A stretch of 64,000 bases of DNA from Mesorhizobium sp. B2-8-5. Its GTDB lineage: Bacteria > Pseudomonadota > Alphaproteobacteria > Rhizobiales > Rhizobiaceae. Location: the NCBI RefSeq assembly GCF_006440675.2, contig NZ_CP083951.1, positions 4,497,501-4,561,500 on the forward strand, read 5' to 3'. This document shows, in pieces, positions 25,141 to 32,835 of the stretch (positions are counted from its first letter, which is position 1; each line of letters starts with the position of its first letter). The notes beneath the pieces are model-generated. The model had not been told where the DNA came from. It made no database searches and saw nothing but the letters and a program-made list of their open reading frames with translations. Position numbers and translations under genes: made by a program.

Positions 25141-27126
25141 CTATCGCTCGGCCGCCATGGCCGCGATCGTCTTCTTGGCGCGCTGGATCGAGGCCGGGCT
25201 CATGCTGAGTTCGGTCAGGCCCATCCCGACGAAGGCCGGGATCAGGTCCGGACGGCCGGCGGCCTCGCCGCACATGCCCACCATGATGCCGGCGGCGACA
25301 CCCGCCTTCGCCGTCAGCTCGATCGCCGACATCACCGCCGGATTGGTGACGTCATTGAGCTTGGCGACCGTCGGATTGAGGCGGTCGGCGGCCATGATGT
25401 ACTGGGTGAGGTCATTGGTGCCGATCGAGAAGAACGCCACTTCCCTTGCCAGGGCCGGCGCGATCAGCACGGCGGCGGGCGTCTCGATCATCACGCCGAG
25501 GTCGAAGCTTGCATGCGGCACGCCTTCGGCCTTCAATTCCGCCGCGCATTCCTCGACGAGCGCGCGGGTGCGCGTCACTTCGGCGATTTCCGAAACCATC
25601 GGCAGCATCACCTTGATGTTGCCATGGACGGCGGCGCGCAACAGCGCCCGCAGCTGGCGCTTGAAGATGTCGGGACGGTCCAGGCACATGCGGATGCCGC
25701 GCCAGCCGAGGAAGGGATTTTCCTCGTCCGGAAACTCGATGCCGGCGATCGGCTTGTCGCCGCCGATGTCGAGCGTGCGCACGATGACCGAATGTGGCGC
25801 AAACGCCTTGGCCAAGGCGCTGTAGGTCTCGGCCTGCATGTCCTCCGACGGCAGATGCATGTGGCGCATGAAGAGCAGCTCGGTGCGGAACAGCCCGACG
25901 CCCATGGCGCCGGCTTCCTGCGCCGCCTCGATCTCCTCCAGCGAGCCGATATTGGCCGCGACCTCGATTACGGTGCCGTCGGCGCGCTTCGGGGTCACGC
26001 CCTTGAACACCTTGAGGCCCGCGCGCTCCTGCGCCGCCGCCTCGACGCGCCTGTTGAAATCAGTACGCGTGGCCTCGTCGGGGTCGACGAGAACGTGCCC
26101 CGCATTGCCGTCGATGGCGACCTCCTTGGCCGCACGCAACTCGTTGATCTTATCCCCCAGACCCAGCACGGCCGGAATGCCGTGCGAGCGGGCGATGATG
26201 GCGATGTGCGAGGTGGCGCCGCCATGGCCGCAGATCACGCCGCCGATGCGCTTCAGCGGCGCGCGCGCCAGATCCCAGGCGCCGATGTCGTCGGCAATGA
26301 GGATCGCGCCCTGCGGTATCGTCTCCAGGCTGACTTCGTCCTGGCCGAGCAGCACCAGGCAGATCTGCCGGCCGACGGCATGGACGTCGTCGGCCCGGGC
26401 GTTGAGATAGTGGTCGTCGACCGCGCTGAAATCGGCGGCGATGGTGGCCGCGGCCGCAATGACCGCCGAGACCGCGTCGTCACCGCCCCGGATCAGCCTT
26501 TCGACCTCGCCGGTCAGGCTGTCGTCGGCGGCTATGTCGCGCAGCGCCGCGACGATGCCACGGTCGCCGGCGGAGAGATTGTTCTCCGCAAGCGTGCGGT
26601 CCATGCGCGCCTGGACGCTGGCGACAGCGCCGCGGAAGCGCTCGAGCTCACTGTCGATCTCATCGGCCTGCAGGCGCCTGCCCGGCCCCTCGATTTCCGG
26701 CGGGAAATGGGCAAAGGCCGGCCCGATGGCCACGCCTTCGCTGGCGGCGATACCCTGGAGTTTTGGTGCTCCATCCGGCGACGCGGCAGTCGGCGGCGTG
26801 GCCTGCGGAACGGACAAGGCGGCTGTGACTTCGGAGCCGGCGTCGGCAGCCTCGCCCTCGTCGTCGAGGCCGGCGCGCGGGTTCTCCAGATAGCCTATCA
26901 GCGCCTCGATAGCCTCGATCGCGTCGGCGCCGTTGGCGCGCACGGTGACTTCCTGGTTTTCCTTGACCGCCAGCAGCATCAGCTTGACCGAGCTCTTGGC
27001 GCTGACCGCCTTGCCGTCCTTAACCAGCTCGACATCGGATTCGAAACCCTTGGCGAGTTTCACGAACCGCGTGGCGGGACGGGCGTGCAAACCTTCGTGC
27101 ACTCTGACGATGGTCGAGCGTTCCAT
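25141..27126 (-). CDS. Fused HPr-Enzyme I of the phosphotransferase system
   Basis: A 661-residue cytoplasmic fusion carrying phosphate from phosphoenolpyruvate to EIIA. Residues about 1-85 are HPr, with the phospho-His in GLHARPATRF and the region AKSSVKLMLLAV. An Ala/Pro/Asp-rich linker (about 86-120) leads to Enzyme I, with the phospho-His in GHGGATSHIAIIARS. The PEP site is visible as VRTLDIGGDKPIAG, NPFLGWRGIRMCLD, GTNDLTQYIMAADR and GMCGEAAG. All catalytic positions seem intact. Unlike FruB- or PtsP-type fusions it has no EIIA or GAF domain. It is the last gene of the srl-type operon and could make it independent of the nitrogen-regulatory PTS. Confidence 0.92.
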   Translation of the reverse strand: MERSTIVRVHEGLHARPATRFVKLAKGFESDVELVKDGKAVSAKSSVKLMLLAVKENQEVTVRANGADAIEAIEALIGYLENPRAGLDDEGEAADAGSEVTAALSVPQATPPTAASPDGAPKLQGIAASEGVAIGPAFAHFPPEIEGPGRRLQADEIDSELERFRGAVASVQARMDRTLAENNLSAGDRGIVAALRDIAADDSLTGEVERLIRGGDDAVSAVIAAAATIAADFSAVDDHYLNARADDVHAVGRQICLVLLGQDEVSLETIPQGAILIADDIGAWDLARAPLKRIGGVICGHGGATSHIAIIARSHGIPAVLGLGDKINELRAAKEVAIDGNAGHVLVDPDEATRTDFNRRVEAAAQERAGLKVFKGVTPKRADGTVIEVAANIGSLEEIEAAQEAGAMGVGLFRTELLFMRHMHLPSEDMQAETYSALAKAFAPHSVIVRTLDIGGDKPIAGIEFPDEENPFLGWRGIRMCLDRPDIFKRQLRALLRAAVHGNIKVMLPMVSEIAEVTRTRALVEECAAELKAEGVPHASFDLGVMIETPAAVLIAPALAREVAFFSIGTNDLTQYIMAADRLNPTVAKLNDVTNPAVMSAIELTAKAGVAAGIMVGMCGEAAGRPDLIPAFVGMGLTELSMSPASIQRAKKTIAAMAAER

Positions 27127-27175
27127 GGCAATAACTCTAGGTTTGTGGCGCCGTCGACAGACAGCGCGGATACTA

Positions 27176-27556
27176 TCAGGCGGCGATGGTGATGACAGCG
27201 CCCGGCGTAAGCGCCGCCACGAGCGCTCCGGTATCGACCTCGGATGCGCAGACTTCGCCCGGCCTTTCAGCCTCGGTCGCTCCGTTGAAGGAGATGACGA
27301 CGTGACCCATCTCGCGGACCTTGCTCCACGCGGTGGAGCCGACCGCCGTTATCACAGCCGAAACCGGTCCGAGCGTGATCGACGCGCCTTTTTGCGGTGC
27401 GTCGTCACTGGGTCCCTGCTCTGCCAGATGAAGCACGGAAACCTCGGCCAATTCCGGAGGCGAGCCATCCGCGAACAGGATGACCACGCCGCCTTCGGCG
27501 AGGTCCGCCACTTCGGGTCCGATAGCAGTGACCCGTGTCTTGAGAAGAACCGACAT
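27176..27556 (-). CDS. srlB: PTS glucitol/sorbitol-specific EIIA
   Basis: A 126-residue cytoplasmic phosphocarrier of the Gut family. The phosphorylated His is His43 in SPPELAEVSVLHLAE, the same position as in E. coli SrlB. The blocks ITAVGSTAWSKVREMGHVVI and SFNGATEAERPGEV also match. GAGG lies upstream of the ATG. Gene order EIIC-EIIB-EIIA follows enteric srlAEB. Specificity for sorbitol versus another hexitol or pentitol cannot be decided. Confidence 0.9.
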   Translation of the reverse strand: MSVLLKTRVTAIGPEVADLAEGGVVILFADGSPPELAEVSVLHLAEQGPSDDAPQKGASITLGPVSAVITAVGSTAWSKVREMGHVVISFNGATEAERPGEVCASEVDTGALVAALTPGAVITIAA

Positions 27557-27582
27557 ATGGCGAACCTCGTTTTACTAGTGTT

Positions 27583-28587
27583 TTAGAACACGATCAGGGA
27601 CACGACCCATGCGATCAGCACGGAGACCGGGCCCATGATCTGGCGGCTGATGAGCACCGCCGGCACGCCGATTTCGATCGTCTTCGGCTTGGCCTCACCG
27701 AGCGCCAGACCGACGGGAACGAAATCGCAGCCCACCTGGGTGTTGTAGGCAAACAGGGCCGGCAGCGCCATGGCGGGCGAGATGGTGCCGTTGGCGATCT
27801 GCGGGCCGATGATGGCGACGCCGATCACCTGCGCGATGACCGCGCCCGGTCCCAGGATGGGCGACAGGAACGGCAGGCCGCAGATGGCCGAGATGACCAG
27901 CAGGCCGACGATGTTGTTGGCCAGCGGACCCATCGGCTGCGCCAGCACGTCACCGATGCCGGTATAGAGGATCAGGCCGATCAGCATGGTCACGAAGGCC
28001 ATGAAGGGCAGCACGTTGCGGATGACCTGATCGATGGTGCGGCGGCCGGAATTGAAGAAGATGCCGACCACGCGGCCCATGACGCGGCCGATCGAACTGA
28101 TCAGGCCGATAAGCCCGCCCTCGCTCGGCAGCGGCTCGGCCGCCCTGGATGCAGTGTTGTTGCTTGAACTCATCGATGCTGCTCCCCCCGCAGTGGTGAC
28201 CGCTTCGGATCCGTCCGCCATTGTGACATTGGCCGGCTTCACGCCCGAAACGTAGATGTCTTCCGTGATGAACTGGGCCAGCGGACCCGCCTGGCCGACC
28301 GGCGTCAGATTGACGGTCGGGATACGCTTGCGCGGATAGACGCCGCAGCGCGCGGTGCCGCCGCAATCGACGACGACGACCGCCATTTCGCTTTCGATCG
28401 GCGGCGCCTTGAAGCCGTCGACCGCCTCGGCGCCGGTCATATCAGCGATAAGCTGCGCCACCGGATGAATGCCGCCACCGGTTACCGACACGACCTTGCT
28501 GCGCTGTTCGGTCGGCTCGATGACCAGCGGACCGCCCCAGCCGGTGGACCCCTTCGAGATCTTTACTGCCTTGTATGTCTTGGCCAT
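27583..28587 (-). CDS. srlE: PTS glucitol/sorbitol-specific EIIB with EIIC half (SrlE-like)
   Basis: A 334-residue protein. The N-terminal EIIB domain (about 1-130) has SKGSTGWGGPLVIEP and the phospho-Cys segment VDCGGTARCGVYPRKRIPT; the active Cys is expected at 81 by analogy. The membrane part shows DQVIRNVLPFMAFVTMLIG, LSPILGPGAVIAQVIGVAII and LPALFAYNTQVGCDFVPVGL, as in E. coli SrlE. A Ser/Asn/Pro-rich linker joins the two parts. GGGAGG precedes the ATG. Works with the separate EIIC subunit. Confidence 0.93.
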   Translation of the reverse strand: MAKTYKAVKISKGSTGWGGPLVIEPTEQRSKVVSVTGGGIHPVAQLIADMTGAEAVDGFKAPPIESEMAVVVVDCGGTARCGVYPRKRIPTVNLTPVGQAGPLAQFITEDIYVSGVKPANVTMADGSEAVTTAGGAASMSSSNNTASRAAEPLPSEGGLIGLISSIGRVMGRVVGIFFNSGRRTIDQVIRNVLPFMAFVTMLIGLILYTGIGDVLAQPMGPLANNIVGLLVISAICGLPFLSPILGPGAVIAQVIGVAIIGPQIANGTISPAMALPALFAYNTQVGCDFVPVGLALGEAKPKTIEIGVPAVLISRQIMGPVSVLIAWVVSLIVF

Positions 28588-28602
28588 GGTGTCCTCCCGC
28601 CC

Positions 28603-29370
28603 TTAGAGCTCGACGCCCTGGCGGCGTGCCATGATGGCCGTGATGCGCTCGGTCAGCATGCCCTTGAGCAGGATGACGACGAGGCCGACGATGGCGTACC
28701 AGATGGCCACCTTGACATGGTAGCCGTTGGCGATGACGCCCCGCTTCTCGAGGTCGAGCAGCGCGACCAGCATGCCGCCCCAGACGAAATATTCGCCGGG
28801 GTTGATATGCGGGAACAGGCCGAGCGGCGGATGCACGTAGGACACGGCCGCGTCGTAGAAGGCGGGCTTGTGCTTTTCTTCCAGGAAAGAACCGAAGGTG
28901 TAAGCCATCGGGTTGGTGAGGAAGAACACCGACAGGACCGGCAGCACCGTATAACGGGTCAGCGCGATGCGGCCGGCGCCGCGCGCCAGGCCATGAACGC
29001 GCTCTTCGCCGACCAGTTCGGTAACGGCGTAGAAGGCGGTCATCAGCACCACCAGCGTCGGGATGATGCCGGTGACGAAGCCGGCGAACACTTCGCCGCC
29101 CTTCTGGAAGATGCCGATGAAATACTTGCCGATCGCGGTCAGCCAGCCGAGCTGCTCTTCCTGCTGCACGTTCTTCAGCTGTTCCTTCAGCTGATCGGCG
29201 GTGACCGGCGCGTTGTCGGTCGTCGCCTGCGCCAGGACAACAAGATGATCGGTGGCATGCTCGACGCCGAGCTTGCCGTGCCAGGCAGCATCCGAGACCA
29301 TGGTGCCTGCGACATGCAGGTTATGCACCGCCAGGTCGGCATGCTGCGCCAATAACGAAATTACAGACAT
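28603..29370 (-). CDS. srlA: PTS glucitol/sorbitol-specific EIIC (SrlA-like)
   Basis: A 255-residue membrane permease subunit. The conserved part begins after residue 75 (IGKYFIGIFQKGGEVFAGFV, TGIIPTLVVLMTAFYAV) and includes LTNPMAYTFGSFLEEKHKP and LFPHINPGEYFVWGG. Compared with E. coli SrlA (about 187 residues) it has roughly 65 extra N-terminal residues, rich in His and Ala and predicted soluble. AAGGAGG lies just before the ATG. It follows the gutM-like gene by 53 bp. Confidence 0.9.
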   Translation of the reverse strand: MSVISLLAQHADLAVHNLHVAGTMVSDAAWHGKLGVEHATDHLVVLAQATTDNAPVTADQLKEQLKNVQQEEQLGWLTAIGKYFIGIFQKGGEVFAGFVTGIIPTLVVLMTAFYAVTELVGEERVHGLARGAGRIALTRYTVLPVLSVFFLTNPMAYTFGSFLEEKHKPAFYDAAVSYVHPPLGLFPHINPGEYFVWGGMLVALLDLEKRGVIANGYHVKVAIWYAIVGLVVILLKGMLTERITAIMARRQGVEL

Positions 29371-29423
29371 TTCTCCTCCTTATGACCCCTGCCGGTCATT
29401 CCCAGCCGGCTGCCGGCGTCCGT

Positions 29424-29861
29424 TTATGCCCTTGCTACGTTCAAGCCGGACAGGCCCGGCTTCTTCCCCGGCTCCGACCGCGCGCGGTCGATCTGCTCGA
29501 TCGCCCGTTTCACGGCCTCGGCCACACCGGGTTCCCCCTCCCCCATGATCGCAGGGTTGGACCGGAGTCGATCGAGGGGGACGCCCTCGAATTCTTCATG
29601 TCGCTTGAACTTGGTCAGCACCGAGCGGCCGCTCATGACCATCATGCGGCGCACGATCAGATCCGGCGTCACGACGACCAGCGCGATGGTGCCCTTGGCA
29701 AGCCGGCCGCGGAAATTGCCAGCGCCGACGAAGCCGTCCTTGAACTCTCCGGTGACGCCTTTGAAGACGTCCGAATAATGCCGCATCTGCAGCCAGACGC
29801 CCAGCGATTGCAGCGCCCAGACAACAAACAGCAGAAGCAGCGCCCACTGCCAGATCGCCAT
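29424..29861 (-). CDS. gutM: Glucitol operon activator-like protein (GutM)
   Basis: A 145-residue protein with one N-terminal membrane helix (about residues 3-22) followed by LQMRHYSDVFKGVTGEFKDG and NFRGRLAKGTIALVVVTPDL, the pattern of GutM/SrlM. E. coli SrlM activates the srl operon. The membrane helix makes direct DNA binding doubtful, and its mode of action is not settled. The start has GGGAGGAG six bases upstream. It is the first gene of the operon here, rather than downstream of the PTS genes as in enterics. Confidence 0.85.
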   Translation of the reverse strand: MAIWQWALLLLFVVWALQSLGVWLQMRHYSDVFKGVTGEFKDGFVGAGNFRGRLAKGTIALVVVTPDLIVRRMMVMSGRSVLTKFKRHEEFEGVPLDRLRSNPAIMGEGEPGVAEAVKRAIEQIDRARSEPGKKPGLSGLNVARA

Positions 29862-29924
29862 TCGGTACTCCTCCCGACTCTCGTTCCTCCGACGCATATT
29901 GGACGGAGGTGAGATGACCCGAAA

Positions 29925-29953
29925 GTGAGAACATTTGTTTCCTCGAATGTCAA
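29925..29953 (-). promoter_or_regulatory. Candidate promoter/operator of the srl-type operon
   Basis: Reading the minus strand, TTGACA lies at 29953-29948. An interrupted inverted repeat, ACATT (29931-29935) and AATGT (29946-29950), overlaps it. A weak -10 (TCTCAC) would lie 17 bases downstream. A repressor or activator site overlapping the -35 would suit SorC control; this is inference. Confidence 0.35.
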
Positions 29954-30051
29954 CATGTATTATATTTGCCGTCATAACGCTCCACAGGCGGCTGACCGAT
30001 TTCGGCATCGGCAACGCCTGTGCTAGCCTGCCGTCAAACGGGAAATGAGAC

Positions 30052-30693
30052 ATGGACCTGCCTTTCAGGCACGAACTCGCGCTTATGCCGGACCTTCGCC
30101 ACCGGCTGCGGCAGTTGCGCTGGTTCCGCGCCACCTTCCGCAGCAGCGCGAAAGTGGTGTCCGAAACGTTCGGCGTGCGCTTCGAGATTGACGAGGCCAA
30201 GTTGACGCGCGCTTTCCTCGACTGGATCGAAGTCATGGAAGCGCAGAAGCGATTCGCTGCCGTCGACCGCGCGGACTTCATCGTCTTCGCCGCCGGGCTT
30301 GTGCTGCGCGAGCTGATCCGGCAGGCGCCGGCGCGGGAGATTTCCGGCCTCACCGACATGATCGAGAGCGAGGCCAATGCCGGCACGGCGGAAATCGTGC
30401 GCTTCTGGCCGGAAGGCTTCCTCTATACCAACTACTGCGTATCGGCGATCCTGGCCGTGCACGAGCAGGAGTTCGGCACGGCGCCCAGCATCGACAAATG
30501 CGCCGACGACCTGCGAACCTGGTGGTCTTACCGCGAGAACGCAACGGAAATGCCCGCCTATGCCGTGGCCTTTCTCGACCGCTTCCTCGGCGCCGAGCCC
30601 AACTGGATCACACCCGACCGCGCGCAGTCGCGCCAGGCCATGCAGCGCGCGCTTGGATCCACGCCGGTGAGCGAGGCGCTGCGCCAGCTTTGA
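30052..30693 (+). CDS. Unrecognised protein divergent from the sorbitol PTS operon
   Basis: A 213-residue soluble protein, mostly helical. Notable blocks are RLRQLRWFRATFRSSAKVVS, FDLD-like segments such as FLDWIEVMEAQKRFAAVDRA, and a C-terminal WWSYRENATEMPAYAVAFLD. No signal, no membrane segment and no known catalytic motif were found. It shares a 190-bp control region with gutM and is followed by a HAD phosphatase gene 89 bp later. It was compared by memory with MtlR and not found similar. Function unknown. Confidence 0.68.
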   Translation: MDLPFRHELALMPDLRHRLRQLRWFRATFRSSAKVVSETFGVRFEIDEAKLTRAFLDWIEVMEAQKRFAAVDRADFIVFAAGLVLRELIRQAPAREISGLTDMIESEANAGTAEIVRFWPEGFLYTNYCVSAILAVHEQEFGTAPSIDKCADDLRTWWSYRENATEMPAYAVAFLDRFLGAEPNWITPDRAQSRQAMQRALGSTPVSEALRQL

Positions 30694-30782
30694 GGCGTTG
30701 GGGACGGAGCCGCCCGACTATTGAACATCTGACTTTTTATCGATAGCGATGTGCGCATTGGCACAGGAGCCGGGAGAAGCGC

Positions 30783-31457
30783 GTGGCGCAACCTAGACTG
30801 ATGATTTTCGATTGCGACGGCGTTCTCGTTGACAGCGAACCGCTGGCCGCCAAAGCCTATGAGCGCGTCTACGAGAAACACGGCATGCCCGGCGTCCATG
30901 GCGGCATCATCGCCCAATGCATCGGCATGAAGCAGTCCGACATCATCGTCAAAATCAAGGAACTGACCGGCCATCAGTTTCCGGCCGCCGCCGACGGCGA
31001 TATCTGGGCCGAGACCAAGCTGCTCTTTTCCGAGGAGCTGAAGCCGACGCCGGGCATCGCGCCATTCCTGAGCGCGCTTGCCGGCGACCGCTGCGTCGCC
31101 TCGTCATCCTCGGTCGAACGCATCAACCACAGCCTGTCGGTGACCGGGCTGTCACGCTTCTTCGGCGAAGCGATCTTTTCCTCCTCGATGGTGAAGAACG
31201 GCAAGCCGGCGCCCGACATCTTCCTCTACGCCGCCGAGAAAATGGGGGCGAAGCCGGCCGACTGCATTGTCGTCGAAGATTCGCCGCTCGGCGTCCAAGG
31301 CGCAGTCGCGGCCGGCATGATCGCGATCGGCTATACCGGCGGCGCGCACACTTATCCCGAGCACGGTGCGCGGCTGAAGGCTGCCGGCGCCGATTTCGTC
31401 TGCGCCGACTGGCACGAAGTCGGCCGGCAATTGGCGGGGCTTGGCGTTCCGGCCTGA
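30783..31457 (+). CDS. HAD-family sugar-phosphate phosphatase/mutase-like hydrolase
   Basis: A 224-residue haloacid dehalogenase of the beta-phosphoglucomutase-like group. Motif I is FDCDGVLVDSEP with the nucleophile Asp10. Motif II is ASSSSVERINHSL, motif III is the Lys in KNGKPAPDIF, and motif IV is VEDSPLGVQGAVAAGM. A helical cap lies at about residues 17-80. It starts at a GTG preceded by GGGAG. Its place beside the sorbitol-type PTS raises the idea that it acts on the phosphorylated sugar alcohol, but members have broad substrates. Confidence 0.85.
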   Translation: MAQPRLMIFDCDGVLVDSEPLAAKAYERVYEKHGMPGVHGGIIAQCIGMKQSDIIVKIKELTGHQFPAAADGDIWAETKLLFSEELKPTPGIAPFLSALAGDRCVASSSSVERINHSLSVTGLSRFFGEAIFSSSMVKNGKPAPDIFLYAAEKMGAKPADCIVVEDSPLGVQGAVAAGMIAIGYTGGAHTYPEHGARLKAAGADFVCADWHEVGRQLAGLGVPA

Positions 31458-31472
31458 TCCAACTCTTTGTTG

Positions 31473-31541
31473 GAGCATGATCTTCTCCGAAAACCGGTTC
31501 CCACTTTTGCATTCGCTGACCTTCGGTTCGGGATCATGCTC
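31473..31541. repeat. Rhizobial palindromic intergenic element (AACCGGTT type)
   Basis: Outer arms GAGCATGATC (31473-31482) and GATCATGCTC (31532-31541) are perfect reverse complements. Inside lies AAAACCGGTTCCCACTTTT, the hallmark of the short repeat common in Mesorhizobium and relatives, with extra bases before the right arm. It separates two convergent genes and touches the stop codon of the DUF930 gene. A related copy is at 58574. Confidence 0.85.
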
Positions 31542-32698
31542 TAGCGGAGACTGGGGAAACGACGCCGGGTCCACTCACCGGGCGGGACCAGTCCCCCCAC
31601 ACGGAAGTTGAAGGACAGGACCCTCGTTGCATCGGCGTCGACCTCGCAGCGGAAGCTCAGATCGTACCATTGCGTTGTCGTGCTGAAGGCAGCCTGCGTA
31701 GGGTTAAGAACATTGCCCTGCTTCAGGGGAATAGTCGGCAGCCATTTGGGCGAGTAATCGGCACTTTGCAATTCCTGGTTCAGAACGTTGGCGCAAAGAT
31801 TGGCAACGCGCTGATCGCGCGGCACGCTCTCCATCGAGCTTGTGGCCAGCGCGTTGCCGGTCGCACCCGGCGAGTAGAGCTTTCTGACGCCCGGCAGGCC
31901 GGAATAGATCGGCGATCCCGCAACCTCGGTGTCGGCGGGGTTTGACCTTCCTGGGTTCCCGCTTGGCGCTCTCAAGGCTCTTGCCGATTTGAACTTCATC
32001 GCCTTGGAAGGTTTAGGCTTTGCCTTTTCGGTTGACGATGGAGGTGCGGGCTTGTCGCCGGCTTCGGCCGTCAACGGCTTTGGCGCTTCGGCCGCCTGGT
32101 TCTCGGCGGGTTGCGACGCCTTGTCCGGCTGCTGCTTGTCAGTGTCCTCGGTCGCCTGCTTCTCCTCGCTTTGCGCGGGTTTTTCGTCCGGCGGGGCGGT
32201 TGCCGGCTTCTCTTGGGCCTTGCTGGCCTGCTGCTCGGGCGTTGCAGCGGCTGGCTGGTCGGGCGCCGGCTTCGGTGCGACCGGCGGCTTCGCTGATTCA
32301 TTTTGGGCTGGCGACGGCGCGTTGGCTGGAGCGCTGCCTCCGTTCAGAGATTTCTCCGGGCCGGTATCCTTCTCGCCATACTGGAAAACGCGCTTCAGAA
32401 CCGGAATGCCCTGCGGTTTCGGCGGCTGCGGAGGCGGTGGCTTTTGCACGGCCTGCTCAGGCGGCTTTTCAGCCTTCTTTTCAGGCGTCGGCTGCGGCGG
32501 CTTTGGAGCGGGCTTCGGCTTGGGCTGATCGGGCGGCGGCACGATCGCGACATTGACCGGCTGTTCCTGCTGATCCGGCTGTTGGTCGGGTCTCGGCAAG
32601 CCAAGGAACAAGAACGCTGCAATCAGGGCATGCAGGAATAGCGATGCGGCCAAGGCCCACCGCCAATTCCGAAACCATTCCCGCATCTTGCCGTTCAT
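31541..32698 (-). CDS. DUF930 protein with TonB-like N-terminus
   Basis: A 385-residue envelope protein. It has one N-terminal membrane anchor (WALAASLFLHALIAAFLFLG). A very long Pro/Lys/Gln/Ala-rich stretch follows (about residues 40-230) of the kind that spans the periplasm in TonB. The C-terminal DUF930 domain (RDQRVANLCANVLNQELQS, FSTTTQWYDLSFRCEVDADA) is of unknown function. The ATG at 32698 was chosen over an upstream TTG. A tether between inner membrane and outer envelope is suggested by composition only. It is monocistronic, with a repeat element at its 3' end. Confidence 0.8.
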   Translation of the reverse strand: MNGKMREWFRNWRWALAASLFLHALIAAFLFLGLPRPDQQPDQQEQPVNVAIVPPPDQPKPKPAPKPPQPTPEKKAEKPPEQAVQKPPPPQPPKPQGIPVLKRVFQYGEKDTGPEKSLNGGSAPANAPSPAQNESAKPPVAPKPAPDQPAAATPEQQASKAQEKPATAPPDEKPAQSEEKQATEDTDKQQPDKASQPAENQAAEAPKPLTAEAGDKPAPPSSTEKAKPKPSKAMKFKSARALRAPSGNPGRSNPADTEVAGSPIYSGLPGVRKLYSPGATGNALATSSMESVPRDQRVANLCANVLNQELQSADYSPKWLPTIPLKQGNVLNPTQAAFSTTTQWYDLSFRCEVDADATRVLSFNFRVGGLVPPGEWTRRRFPSLR

Positions 32699-32835
32699 AG
32701 CGCCCGATGTGGAACGAAATAGCGGCGGCTTCAAGCGCTAGGCCGGGTTTCCTACGAGCTGCCGGCCTGACAAGTCGGTGATCGGAGGGTCCGTGGCGTT
32801 AAGAGCAAGCCGGATCAAGGGCCTGCAGGGTTGGC

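Noticed and set aside
24850..27192. 780-residue open frame antisense to HPr-Enzyme I
   Set aside because: The opposite strand encodes all PTS active-site motifs; this frame has no recognisable domain and no good start context.
30783..31457. Missing sorbitol-6-phosphate dehydrogenase
   Set aside because: All four HAD motifs are present and there is no Rossmann or SDR signature, so it cannot be SrlD.
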